Assembly: GCA_003497555.1 (NCBI GenBank)
Contig: DNNS01000680.1
Coordinates: 1 to 7,903, forward strand
DNA: 7,903 bases
DNA from: Spirochaetia bacterium
Lineage (GTDB): Bacteria; Spirochaetota; UBA12135
Direction of reading: 5' to 3'
The position numbers and the translations under genes were made by a program. Below are positions 1-5,787 of this stretch, piece by piece. Position 1 is the stretch's first letter. Each line of letters opens with the position of its first letter. The notes under the pieces are model-generated. The model was given only the letters and a program-made list of their open reading frames with translations. It was not told where the DNA came from and made no database searches.

Positions 1-5
1 TCTTT

Positions 6-2324
6 CTAAATGCATGTTTTTTCACCTTCGGTATATCTGCTGTGCAGGCAGGATTCCAGATCCATCCATCTGCGCCAGGTAAATAAATCTTCCGGTTTGC
101 CCCAGCTTATATATTGATCAACACAGAAAATTTGTACATTGTACCCCATTTCTGCAGCCAGGCCCATTATGGAATCAACATAGAATTCATTATTTACCCG
201 GATATTTTTTTTAATAAGCAGTTCTGCCGTTTCTCTGAACAGCCGGGCGCTTTTAAACCAGAAAGTTCCGATTATGCAATGCTCATTAAAGGGATGATCG
301 GTGAAAGGTTTCTTGACTGAAACTTCAAGCACCCGGCCGGAAGAATCTGTGCGCACATATCCCCATGCTGACGGTTTTTCGCTTATCACCCGGTGACGGG
401 TGAATGTCCAGCAGACAATATCGGTTTTGGAATCGGACACAAGGTCCCGGTATTTTTTATTATTATAAAACATACCGTTATCGCAGGGCGCAATCAGAAG
501 CGGTTCCAGGGGCGTGGCTTCATTTATTCCCAGCAGACATGTGCATGCCTGTCCTTCAGTTAAAGATGCCACAGGGACAATGGATATTTCCGGCGCGGTT
601 TTCTGCAGAGAAGAGATTAAATCGTCTTTTATTGATTCTTTTCTGATGCAGAAAATACGTTTTTTAACAGCCGGAAGGCATTTAAGAGATTTTATAATCA
701 TGGGTTCATTGCCGGCCCTGATCAGCGGCTTGGCTGATGTAAAACCGGCATCTTTAAAACGCGCCCCTTCGCCGGCCATGGGAATAAGACAGGTTCCCGG
801 CGATTGCAGGGCTGCAGGCGGATTTTGGGTTTTCAGATAAACTTCTTTCCAGAAATTATGTTCTTCCCGGCCGTTTTCTCCGGAGAGTAATATGATCCGC
901 TGTTCGTCGGTTTTTTTCAGGATATTTTCAAGCTCTGCAGATGATAAATCGGGAATCAGGGTACCGCTGGCCAGCCGGCGGAAATTAAAAGGCTGCGCAT
1001 GAGGAATTTCCAGCAAATGCCACTGATCAACCGGTAAATTCAGGCAGAATCCGAGCAGGCAGCGCAGCCAGACATTATGCGTGATTACCAGAATATTTTT
1101 ATCGGCAGCAGGCAGTTCTGCACAAAAATTTTTGACCCGGGCAAGTACTGCGCCGGTATTTTCTCCGTCCGGAAAGCAAGGATCTTCTTTTTTTTCCCAG
1201 GCTGCGCATACGGCCGGATAATTTTTCCTGAGCCAGGCGTAATCATGTCCGTCTGCCCGGCCGTAATCTATTTCCAGCAGCCGGGTGTCGGTCTGGGGCG
1301 CAGGAAAACCAAAGGCCAGGGCTGTTTCCAGCGCTCTTTTTAAGGGGCTCGAATAACATTTTTCCGCGCTGATTTTCTGCGCAGTCAGCTGTTTAATGCC
1401 CGGGTTGTTTTTTTGGCCGAGATATAAATTACCGTCATTAAGATCTGTTTTTCCATGGCGCATGAATTTTAGGCATCTGCTGCCGGACGGGAAAATACGT
1501 GAAAATCCGGATTCAAATTCAGTCAGAAATTTTTCAACAAAAGCATCCAGCCCGGGTTCTTCGGAAAAATTATTGTTTTTTTTGCTGTTATAAAGCAGTT
1601 TTGTCCAGCGCACAAGATCATCTGCCGCTTCGGGGAAATATCCGCTATACCAGGCTGATAATTCATCCAGCGGGAGTATCTCGTTTTTGCCGGAAATCAT
1701 TTTATAAAAATTCAGCATGACAAAACGCACAATATGCCAGGCAAACTCGCAGCGGTCTTTAAGGGTCATGGGTTTTTCAAGTTTTATTTCTTCAGCGGCT
1801 CCGTCGCTGAATTCCCAGGCGCGGTAGGAAATGACACGCCTCCGGTAATCGGCCAGATATTCGTTAACTCCCCTGCGGGCGTTGAAAAAATACCCGGGCA
1901 TCAGACACGGCACCGGGTAAAGTTCGGAGAGTTTTTTCCCGGCATACAGGCCGGAGCGCTGCCAGTCGTAACAGGTAAAAGGGCTTCGGCGGCAATGCCG
2001 TATATGTGCGGCCAGATCGTAAATCATTACATGATAGACAACGGTTTTTTCTCGGTTGAATTTAAGCGGGCCGAAGGTACTGTTGATTTCCAGTTCATAT
2101 CCGAAATTTTCGCAGAAAGCCTGCGCCAGGGAAGAAAAAGATTTGGTAATTTCCCGGAATATCCATTCATGCAGATGATCAACAATTATAACCGTATCAA
2201 TATCGCTGATAGCGCTTAAATCATCGGTATCGGCAAAACTTCCGACCAGGGTTGCCGACAGAACCGACGGATGCCGGACGGCAGCCAGGGCCTGTTCCAC
2301 ACAGAAGCTGCGCATGGCATTCAT
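6..2324 (-). CDS. Three-domain fusion: nucleotidyltransferase, histidine phosphatase, sugar-phosphate nucleotidylyltransferase
   Basis: This 772-residue protein is probably cytosolic; no signal peptide or membrane segment is evident. Residues 1-280 are a Pol-beta-type nucleotidyltransferase with a GSF...SDID motif (G28, S29, D41, D43) and a helical tail. Residues 284-450 are a histidine phosphatase: RHG at 289-291, the SSPLKRALETA block at 325-335, the acidic residue E351, and the second histidine H416 in ITHN. All expected catalytic residues are present. Residues 511-755 are a sugar-phosphate nucleotidylyltransferase: glycine-rich LIPMAGEGARF at 513-523, AKPLI at 531-535 (the family usually has PKPLI), a likely metal ligand D615 in APCDNG, and WGKPEDL near the end. 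The chosen ATG shares one base with the stop of the preceding gene (TAATG) and has GAGGA 6 nt upstream. A second Met at residue 4 is less likely. It is the last visible gene of the operon. Sugar activation for a surface glycan is inferred; the substrate is unknown. Confidence 0.88.
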   Translation of the reverse strand: MNAMRSFCVEQALAAVRHPSVLSATLVGSFADTDDLSAISDIDTVIIVDHLHEWIFREITKSFSSLAQAFCENFGYELEINSTFGPLKFNREKTVVYHVMIYDLAAHIRHCRRSPFTCYDWQRSGLYAGKKLSELYPVPCLMPGYFFNARRGVNEYLADYRRRVISYRAWEFSDGAAEEIKLEKPMTLKDRCEFAWHIVRFVMLNFYKMISGKNEILPLDELSAWYSGYFPEAADDLVRWTKLLYNSKKNNNFSEEPGLDAFVEKFLTEFESGFSRIFPSGSRCLKFMRHGKTDLNDGNLYLGQKNNPGIKQLTAQKISAEKCYSSPLKRALETALAFGFPAPQTDTRLLEIDYGRADGHDYAWLRKNYPAVCAAWEKKEDPCFPDGENTGAVLARVKNFCAELPAADKNILVITHNVWLRCLLGFCLNLPVDQWHLLEIPHAQPFNFRRLASGTLIPDLSSAELENILKKTDEQRIILLSGENGREEHNFWKEVYLKTQNPPAALQSPGTCLIPMAGEGARFKDAGFTSAKPLIRAGNEPMIIKSLKCLPAVKKRIFCIRKESIKDDLISSLQKTAPEISIVPVASLTEGQACTCLLGINEATPLEPLLIAPCDNGMFYNNKKYRDLVSDSKTDIVCWTFTRHRVISEKPSAWGYVRTDSSGRVLEVSVKKPFTDHPFNEHCIIGTFWFKSARLFRETAELLIKKNIRVNNEFYVDSIMGLAAEMGYNVQIFCVDQYISWGKPEDLFTWRRWMDLESCLHSRYTEGEKTCI

Positions 2325-3394
2325 TATAGTTCCTCATACTGGCTGGAGGTCTGCAGGCGCATAATCTGGCGTACCGGGTTTTCATTATTTAGTACGGAAG
2401 ATCCGGAAATGACTTTTTCGACCTGCAGCAGATGAATAATGCGTTCGTTTACTCCGCCGTCAATGCACAGGGAAATACGCTGCCGGCCGGGCCAGGAATT
2501 TATCTGTTCAATTAAATCCAGCGCTTTAACGTCGAATTTCTGGCCTGATTCCCCGGGCGAAGGAATACATAAAAGCATTATTTCATCAATCAGGGGAAGA
2601 AAGGTTTTTATTTCCTCAAGATTGGAACTGAGCAGACAGGCAATGCCGGGTTTTTTATGCGCAGCTCTGATTTTTTCAATCAGCCCCCGGGTGTTTTCAT
2701 CGGTTTCATGATGAATCAGAATCAGGTCGCTGTGCGGTAAAACCTTGTCAAGCCAGAGCGAGGGGGTGCGGCTCATGATATGCACCTGAATTTCTTTTTG
2801 CGGCCAGTAAGCGCGCACAGCTTCAAGGCGATAAAGCGCCGGGTCAGGAGCCTTTTTATTAAAGGTACTGTCGACAATGTCAACATGAATAAAATCGGAA
2901 AAAGCCTGGATTTTTTCCCAGATGGATTTTATATCTTCCACGCCGTGGGCATAAATAGCTACGCCGACCTGTTTCCAGGAATGAAAACTGAATCTGCGGT
3001 GCAGAATGTAGCCGATATAAAAAAGCGATCCGGAGGCAGCCAGGCGCGAAATCTCATAGCTGATTTTCATATTTGCCAGTAACCTGTTGAAGATAATATT
3101 CAGCAGCAGGGAAAAAACCGATATACCGGAAAACAGCAGAAAAGCCCGGCGGCGTTTGGGACTGGGCACTTTAAAATTAAACCGTACGTTCAGAAAAAAT
3201 GCCAGTAAAATACCGGCAATAACTCCTGTGATTTTGGCCGGAAGCGGCGTGATAATGCCTGAAAAGCTGCGGAAGATTATCAGTTCTGCGCAGATAGAAG
3301 CAAAACCGATCAAAATATAGGTAAATAGAAAACGGTAACGGTACAGTTTAAAACCAATAAATTTTTGCAGTTCCGGATGCAGGAATTTAAGCAT
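2324..3394 (-). CDS. GtrA-like membrane domain fused to a ribulose-phosphate 3-epimerase domain
   Basis: This is a 356-residue protein from the chosen start. Residues 20-135 hold four hydrophobic segments (about 22-42, 52-72, 85-105, 115-131) with basic connecting loops, fitting the GtrA family of small proteins linked to polyprenyl-phosphate sugar transfer or flipping. Residues 143-350 resemble the TIM barrel of ribulose-5-phosphate 3-epimerase: HVDIVDSTF at 170-178, VHIMS at 204-208, IHHE at 227-230, PSPGESGQKF at 278-287 and CIDGGV at 310-315. The four expected metal ligands (H170, D172, H205, D312) are present, with D172 and D312 also the usual acid/base pair, so the domain is probably active. 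An upstream ATG at 3457 would add 21 residues, but it lies deep inside the preceding gene. The ATG at 3394 has GGGAG 5 nt upstream. The fusion would place a pentulose-phosphate epimerase at the membrane. The physiological sugar is unknown. Confidence 0.85.
   Translation of the reverse strand: MLKFLHPELQKFIGFKLYRYRFLFTYILIGFASICAELIIFRSFSGIITPLPAKITGVIAGILLAFFLNVRFNFKVPSPKRRRAFLLFSGISVFSLLLNIIFNRLLANMKISYEISRLAASGSLFYIGYILHRRFSFHSWKQVGVAIYAHGVEDIKSIWEKIQAFSDFIHVDIVDSTFNKKAPDPALYRLEAVRAYWPQKEIQVHIMSRTPSLWLDKVLPHSDLILIHHETDENTRGLIEKIRAAHKKPGIACLLSSNLEEIKTFLPLIDEIMLLCIPSPGESGQKFDVKALDLIEQINSWPGRQRISLCIDGGVNERIIHLLQVEKVISGSSVLNNENPVRQIMRLQTSSQYEEL
2331..2335 (-). promoter_or_regulatory. Ribosome binding site of the three-domain fusion gene
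   Basis: GAGGA lies on the minus strand, 6 nt before the ATG at 2324. It sits inside the last codons of the preceding gene, and the stop and start codons overlap as TAATG. This supports both the start choice and translational coupling. Confidence 0.75.
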
Positions 3395-4007
3395 GCCTAC
3401 TCCCGCCGGTCCGGAATATTTCTTTCGGTTTCCCGGGCGTGATTTCGAACAGCGCAATTTCAGAAAACAAAACTGTGTGCGGAGGATTTTTTTCCAGGAG
3501 CAGCGGCATTATTTTTTTATAAATGTCGGGGCGGAAAGACGCAATGGTAAGATGGGGTTTCCAGAATAATCCGGTAAAGGGATATCCCCATTCTTGTATT
3601 GAATATTTCATATCTGCGGTAAATGTTTTCTGCTCCAGATAACGGCTGATAAAAGGACGCCTGCGCTGGCGGGAGGCTTCTGCAATCAGGTTTTTCTGAA
3701 GTAAGCGCAGTAAAGCAGCCGATTCTTCGGAAATAGCCAGAACCAGTGTATCAAGGCCGGTTACCGGGTCTGAAAGCCAGGACTCCCAGCCTGAAATACG
3801 GGCCGCAAGAGGCAGATGGCCTGCATCTGCAGCAGCCGAGAGCAGCCCGTTATTTATAAAAAAATCGCCGACATAAAGAGTAAGATGAGGAGAATCCGCC
3901 AGATATAATTCATCGGGAGAAATTTCTGCTGCCAGATGTTTGCAGGACATAATGAATTTTTCAGATTCTGCATCAGGCAGCAGCGCAAAAAAATACTCTT
4001 TATTCAT
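3387..4007 (-). CDS. 2H phosphoesterase, LigT / 2'-5' RNA ligase-like
   Basis: This is a 206-residue soluble protein with the two His-x-Thr signatures that define the 2H phosphoesterase superfamily: HLT at 41-43 and HLT at 152-154, about 110 residues apart, each in a hydrophobic strand context (HLTLYV, PHLTIASF). Known members hydrolyse or form 2',5' and 2',3'-cyclic phosphodiester bonds in RNA or nucleotides, and some act on ADP-ribose 1'',2''-cyclic phosphate. It is the first gene of a three-gene minus-strand operon, and its stop lies inside the start region of the GtrA-epimerase gene (8-nt overlap). The ATG at 4007 has only a weak Shine-Dalgarno sequence (AGGA, unusually far upstream). Coupling to sugar-nucleotide enzymes hints at work on a cyclic phosphate or nucleotide-sugar phosphodiester rather than RNA. 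That is inference, and general RNA repair is equally possible. Confidence 0.8.
   Translation of the reverse strand: MNKEYFFALLPDAESEKFIMSCKHLAAEISPDELYLADSPHLTLYVGDFFINNGLLSAAADAGHLPLAARISGWESWLSDPVTGLDTLVLAISEESAALLRLLQKNLIAEASRQRRRPFISRYLEQKTFTADMKYSIQEWGYPFTGLFWKPHLTIASFRPDIYKKIMPLLLEKNPPHTVLFSEIALFEITPGKPKEIFRTGGSRHA
3400..3404 (-). promoter_or_regulatory. Ribosome binding site deciding the start of the GtrA-epimerase gene
   Basis: GGGAG on the minus strand sits 5 nt before the ATG at 3394, inside the 3' end of the phosphoesterase gene. It favours this start over the longer reading frame from 3457. Confidence 0.75.
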
Positions 4008-4048
4008 AAAAATCTACAGCAGTATTCCTGAAAATTACGGTTCATTTT

Positions 4049-4090
4049 ATTATACCGGTATTGATTATACAATGTTTATGAGCATGTTAA
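4049..4090 (-). promoter_or_regulatory. Candidate promoter of the three-gene minus-strand operon
   Basis: Two perfect TATAAT hexamers occur on the minus strand at 4069-4064 and 4054-4049, 42-64 bp before the phosphoesterase ATG. A TTAACA at 4090-4085 could serve as -35 for the first, but the spacer is short (15 bp). A 10-bp palindrome ATACCGGTAT at 4052-4061 lies between and partly over the hexamers, where a repressor could bind. The exact start site is uncertain. Confidence 0.4.
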
Positions 4091-4107
4091 AATGATGATG
4101 AATTCTT

Positions 4108-4148
4108 AAAAATTCCCACTTTTATAAAAAAAATAAAAGCGGGAATTT
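4108..4148 (-). terminator. Long hairpin, probable terminator of the cas6/CRISPR transcript
   Basis: Positions 4110-4125 and 4133-4148 form a 16-bp inverted repeat around a 7-nt loop (A7 on the plus strand, U7 in minus-strand RNA). The only imperfect pair is A4118-C4140. In minus-strand RNA this becomes a G-U wobble, so the stem is continuous only in that direction. On the minus strand the stem runs into five T residues (4112-4108). This fits an intrinsic terminator between the cas6/CRISPR side and the promoter of the left operon. The A/T-rich stem and short T tract keep confidence moderate. Confidence 0.5.
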
Positions 4149-4190
4149 GTGAGACAAATACTTCCATAATTAAACACCTCAAATCATGCT

Positions 4191-4222
4191 ATTTCAATCC
4201 ACGCCACCCGCGAGGGACGCGG
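4191..4222 (-). CRISPR. Degenerate CRISPR repeat, distal copy, 3' end intact
   Basis: Read on the minus strand this unit ends in GGCGTGGATTGAAAT, closely matching the 3' handle of repeats of the ...GGGCGTGGATTGAAAC family, best known from type I-C loci and also found with other types. The core CCCTCGCGGG is present, but the 5' end reads CCGCG, where the family has GTCGC. No further repeat follows at spacer distance on either side, so this is a single relic unit and not a working array. It shares its core with the copy at 4847-4873. Confidence 0.6.
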
Positions 4223-4296
4223 TAATACGCAATGCGAATAACTAACAGCTGTGTAAAATCGCGTTGCAAGAAATAGAAAAAAACAGTTTAAGTATC

Positions 4297-4330
4297 TTGA
4301 TAAAAAACATTTTCATAATTATAATATAAT
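4297..4330 (+). promoter_or_regulatory. Promoter of brnT-brnA
   Basis: TTGATA at 4297-4302 is followed after exactly 17 bp by a perfect TATAAT at 4320-4325. A second overlapping TATAAT lies at 4325-4330. The first -10 ends only 6 nt before the brnT ATG (4332), so transcription should begin at or next to the start codon, giving a leaderless or nearly leaderless mRNA. No Shine-Dalgarno sequence precedes brnT, which agrees with this. Confidence 0.7.
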
Positions 4331-4336
4331 TATGAA
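4312..4336. promoter_or_regulatory. 25-bp palindromic operator over the -10 box and start codon of brnT
   Basis: TTCATAATTATA (4312-4323) and TATAATTATGAA (4325-4336) are perfect inverted repeats around one central base. The palindrome covers both -10 hexamers, the expected transcription start and the first codon of brnT. BrnA antitoxins are DNA-binding ribbon-helix-helix type proteins that repress their own operon, so this is the expected place for BrnA or BrnT-BrnA to bind. Symmetry is seen; binding is inferred. Confidence 0.65.
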
Positions 4337-4637
4337 TGAGATTGTTTTTACATGGGATGAAAAAAAGAATACAAGCAATATAATTAAACATAAAATCTCA
4401 TTCGACGAGGCACAATCAGCCTTTTTCGACGATATGGGATTATTGTTTTCAGACGAAGAATATTCAATTATCGAAGAAAGATTTATTTTACTTGGTAAAA
4501 ATGAAAAACTTAAAATATTAGTTGTTTGTCATTGTTATCAAGAAGACGATAGCCATATCAGAATATTTTCCGCACGAAAAGCTACCAAAAAAGAAAATAA
4601 ATACTATTGGGAGAAAAACTATGAAAAAAGAATATGA
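4332..4637 (+). CDS. brnT: BrnT toxin, RelE-like ribonuclease of a type II toxin-antitoxin system
   Basis: This 101-residue protein has full family length. It shows the BrnT pattern: FTWDEKKNTSNIIKHKISF at 6-24, FDEAQSAFFDD at 24-34, EERFILLG at 48-55 and IRIFSARKATKKE at 76-88, with the conserved Arg and Ser of R-x-x-S-A-R at 77-82. BrnT proteins are small RNases with a RelE-like fold that stop translation by cutting RNA, and BrnA neutralises them. The gene overlaps brnA by 17 nt. No frameshift or stop is seen, so the module appears intact. The gene is much more A/T-rich than the flanking backbone genes, and the module sits between two relic CRISPR repeats, both signs of horizontal acquisition. 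It starts at the ATG at 4332, preceded directly by the promoter and without a Shine-Dalgarno sequence. Confidence 0.9.
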   Translation: MNEIVFTWDEKKNTSNIIKHKISFDEAQSAFFDDMGLLFSDEEYSIIEERFILLGKNEKLKILVVCHCYQEDDSHIRIFSARKATKKENKYYWEKNYEKRI

Positions 4638-4836
4638 TTTTTCAAAGATGAAAGCAAGCAGGAATCCTTATGCTAAATTATTAAAAAAACAAATTACAAT
4701 TAAAATAAACCCAAATGCAGTGGAATATTTTAAAGGATTATCAACTGAATTAGGTATAACTTATCAAAATTTAATTAATTTATATTTGATTGATTGTGCC
4801 TCGAAGAATAGAAAATTAAAATTTAATTGGAAATAA
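4621..4836 (+). CDS. brnA: BrnA antitoxin, ribbon-helix-helix DNA-binding protein
   Basis: This is a 71-residue protein. The segment KASRNPYAKLLKKQITIKIN (10-29), then VEYFKGLSTELGITYQNLINLYLIDCA, is the typical BrnA/CopG-like antitoxin sequence: a short beta strand followed by two helices, ending in a basic tail (RKLKFNWK). It binds BrnT and is expected to repress the operon through the palindrome at 4312-4336. The frame is open further upstream, but those codons lie inside brnT. The ATG at 4621 has GGGAG at 4609-4613, 7 nt before it, and gives the normal family start. This strong ribosome binding site contrasts with the absence of one before brnT, which would favour antitoxin excess. No terminator is evident downstream. 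Confidence 0.9.
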   Translation: MKKEYDFSKMKASRNPYAKLLKKQITIKINPNAVEYFKGLSTELGITYQNLINLYLIDCASKNRKLKFNWK

Positions 4837-4846
4837 GATTTTGGGT

Positions 4847-4873
4847 ATTCCGCGCGTCCGCGAGGGGCGCGAC
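4847..4873 (-). CRISPR. Degenerate CRISPR repeat, cas6-proximal copy, 5' end intact
   Basis: Read on the minus strand this begins GTCGCGCCCCTCGCGG, the expected 5' half of a GTCGC...GGATTGAAAC-type repeat. The 3' half has decayed to ACGCGCGGAAT, without the GATTGAAA handle. Against the copy at 4191-4222 the first 16 bases agree at 13 positions and the core CCCTCGCGG is identical. It begins 14 nt after the cas6 stop, the normal place for an array downstream of a cas gene. No second unit lies at spacer distance. Confidence 0.55.
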
Positions 4874-4887
4874 AATAAAACCAAAAA

Positions 4888-5787
4888 TTATTTATCTGAA
4901 AATCTATATTCAAACCTGCCGCAGCCGAATGCAGTATTTTTGCCTATGCCGAATAAAGCCCCAAACTCCAGCAATTTTTCAAAGTCTCTTACCGGGCCAT
5001 GAAAAGTCATTTTTCCAATCATTCCATCCATGTCGATTATTGACTGCTGTGTGGAAGAAAACCGACGGCGTGATACTAGACGTAAATTATTATTTACCAA
5101 AATCACTTGACCGGCCATTTCTAAAAACTCAGAATATTCATAATTCATGCCGCTATAAGTAGATAAAAGCAATGAGTACCTTAACAGCAGTTTTTTTACC
5201 AAATCTTCAAATTGCCAGCTGCGGGTTAATTTTGATTGAATTTGAATTCGCCAAGGCGAAAGGGTTATTATTTGAAGATCAGCAGCAGAATTTCCTTTAA
5301 GCAAAGATAAATTAAATTCGCCGCATGCAGGTTTTTTGATAATAGAGGTATTTTGATTAAAAAGTTCTATGCCTGTATGCATATCCATAATATTCAAAAC
5401 ACTAAATTTTATTTTTGTTCTGCTGACTCCTTCACGCCCCATTTCACATATTGCATCGATTAACTCGGCGCTATATTCCATAGCCGGCCCGATAAGAATA
5501 AAAAATAAAAACCATTGCCCGGAAACATTTCGGGCAAAAAGGCTAAAAGGCATTGGCGGCGTTGAAGTTTTAATTATGCTTTCGGCCGCCGGTTCAGGGT
5601 GAAAAAACAAGGCATTTATACAATGTTTGTTAAACGGGCAAATTCGGCAATTTTTTTCATGATTTTTTTGCAGGCAATATTTTTTTATCAGAGTGTAGCC
5701 CAATGCGCCGCGAAAAACTGCTTCCGGGAACCAGGCGCGCAACTCAGCGCAGTTCAGACAAAAACGAAGGTAGGAGTATTTAAGCAT
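4888..5787 (-). CDS. cas6: CRISPR-associated endoribonuclease Cas6 (RAMP superfamily)
   Basis: This is a 299-residue protein. The C-terminal glycine-rich loop GIGKNTAFGCG at 280-290 is the hallmark of Cas6 RAMP proteins. Near the N-terminus, FRGALG at 25-30 is followed by a cysteine cluster (C38, C47, C50, C56 in the pattern C-x8-C-x2-C-x5-C), typical of the Cas6 subgroup found with type III and some other systems. Cas6 cuts the CRISPR precursor transcript within each repeat; H43 and H55 are possible active-site candidates, but I cannot assign them. The frame is intact. The gene stands alone: no cas1, cas2, cas10, Cascade or effector gene is in this window. Only relic repeats remain downstream. 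The ATG at 5787 shares one base with the stop of the upstream 65-codon ORF and has a weak Shine-Dalgarno sequence, so coupled translation is likely. The repeat family resembles type I-C, which normally uses Cas5 instead. Confidence 0.82.
   Translation of the reverse strand: MLKYSYLRFCLNCAELRAWFPEAVFRGALGYTLIKKYCLQKNHEKNCRICPFNKHCINALFFHPEPAAESIIKTSTPPMPFSLFARNVSGQWFLFFILIGPAMEYSAELIDAICEMGREGVSRTKIKFSVLNIMDMHTGIELFNQNTSIIKKPACGEFNLSLLKGNSAADLQIITLSPWRIQIQSKLTRSWQFEDLVKKLLLRYSLLLSTYSGMNYEYSEFLEMAGQVILVNNNLRLVSRRRFSSTQQSIIDMDGMIGKMTFHGPVRDFEKLLEFGALFGIGKNTAFGCGRFEYRFSDK

Larger units (their letters stand above)
4008..4331. other. Intergenic region between the left operon and brnT
   Basis: No gene is seen here. 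From left to right it holds the candidate minus-strand promoter, the long hairpin, a degenerate CRISPR repeat, an imperfect dyad (GCAATGCG at 4229-4236 against CGCGTTGC at 4260-4267, one T/G mismatch), and the brnT promoter. The stretch 4149-4190 between hairpin and repeat has no recognisable signal; it could be a last spacer or trailer sequence. Confidence 0.6.

Noticed and set aside
1734..2219. Plus-strand open frame of 161 codons inside the fusion gene
   Set aside because: It lies wholly opposite the conserved nucleotidyltransferase domain and shows no recognisable motif; it is an antisense shadow.
3395..3457. Longer N-terminus of the GtrA-epimerase protein from the ATG at 3457
   Set aside because: It would overlap the phosphoesterase gene by 71 nt and adds a Gly/Lys/Arg-rich stretch unlike GtrA; the ATG at 3394 has a good GGGAG site.
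4522..4620. Upstream extension of brnA
   Set aside because: The extra 33 codons run in another frame inside the conserved part of brnT. The family start and GGGAG site point to 4621.
4191..4873. A working CRISPR array with spacers
   Set aside because: Only two degenerate repeat units are found, 624 nt apart with coding sequence between them, and no third unit at spacer distance.
4827..5162. Plus-strand 111-codon open frame starting near the end of brnA
   Set aside because: It runs through the GC-rich CRISPR repeat and antisense to the conserved C-terminal part of cas6.
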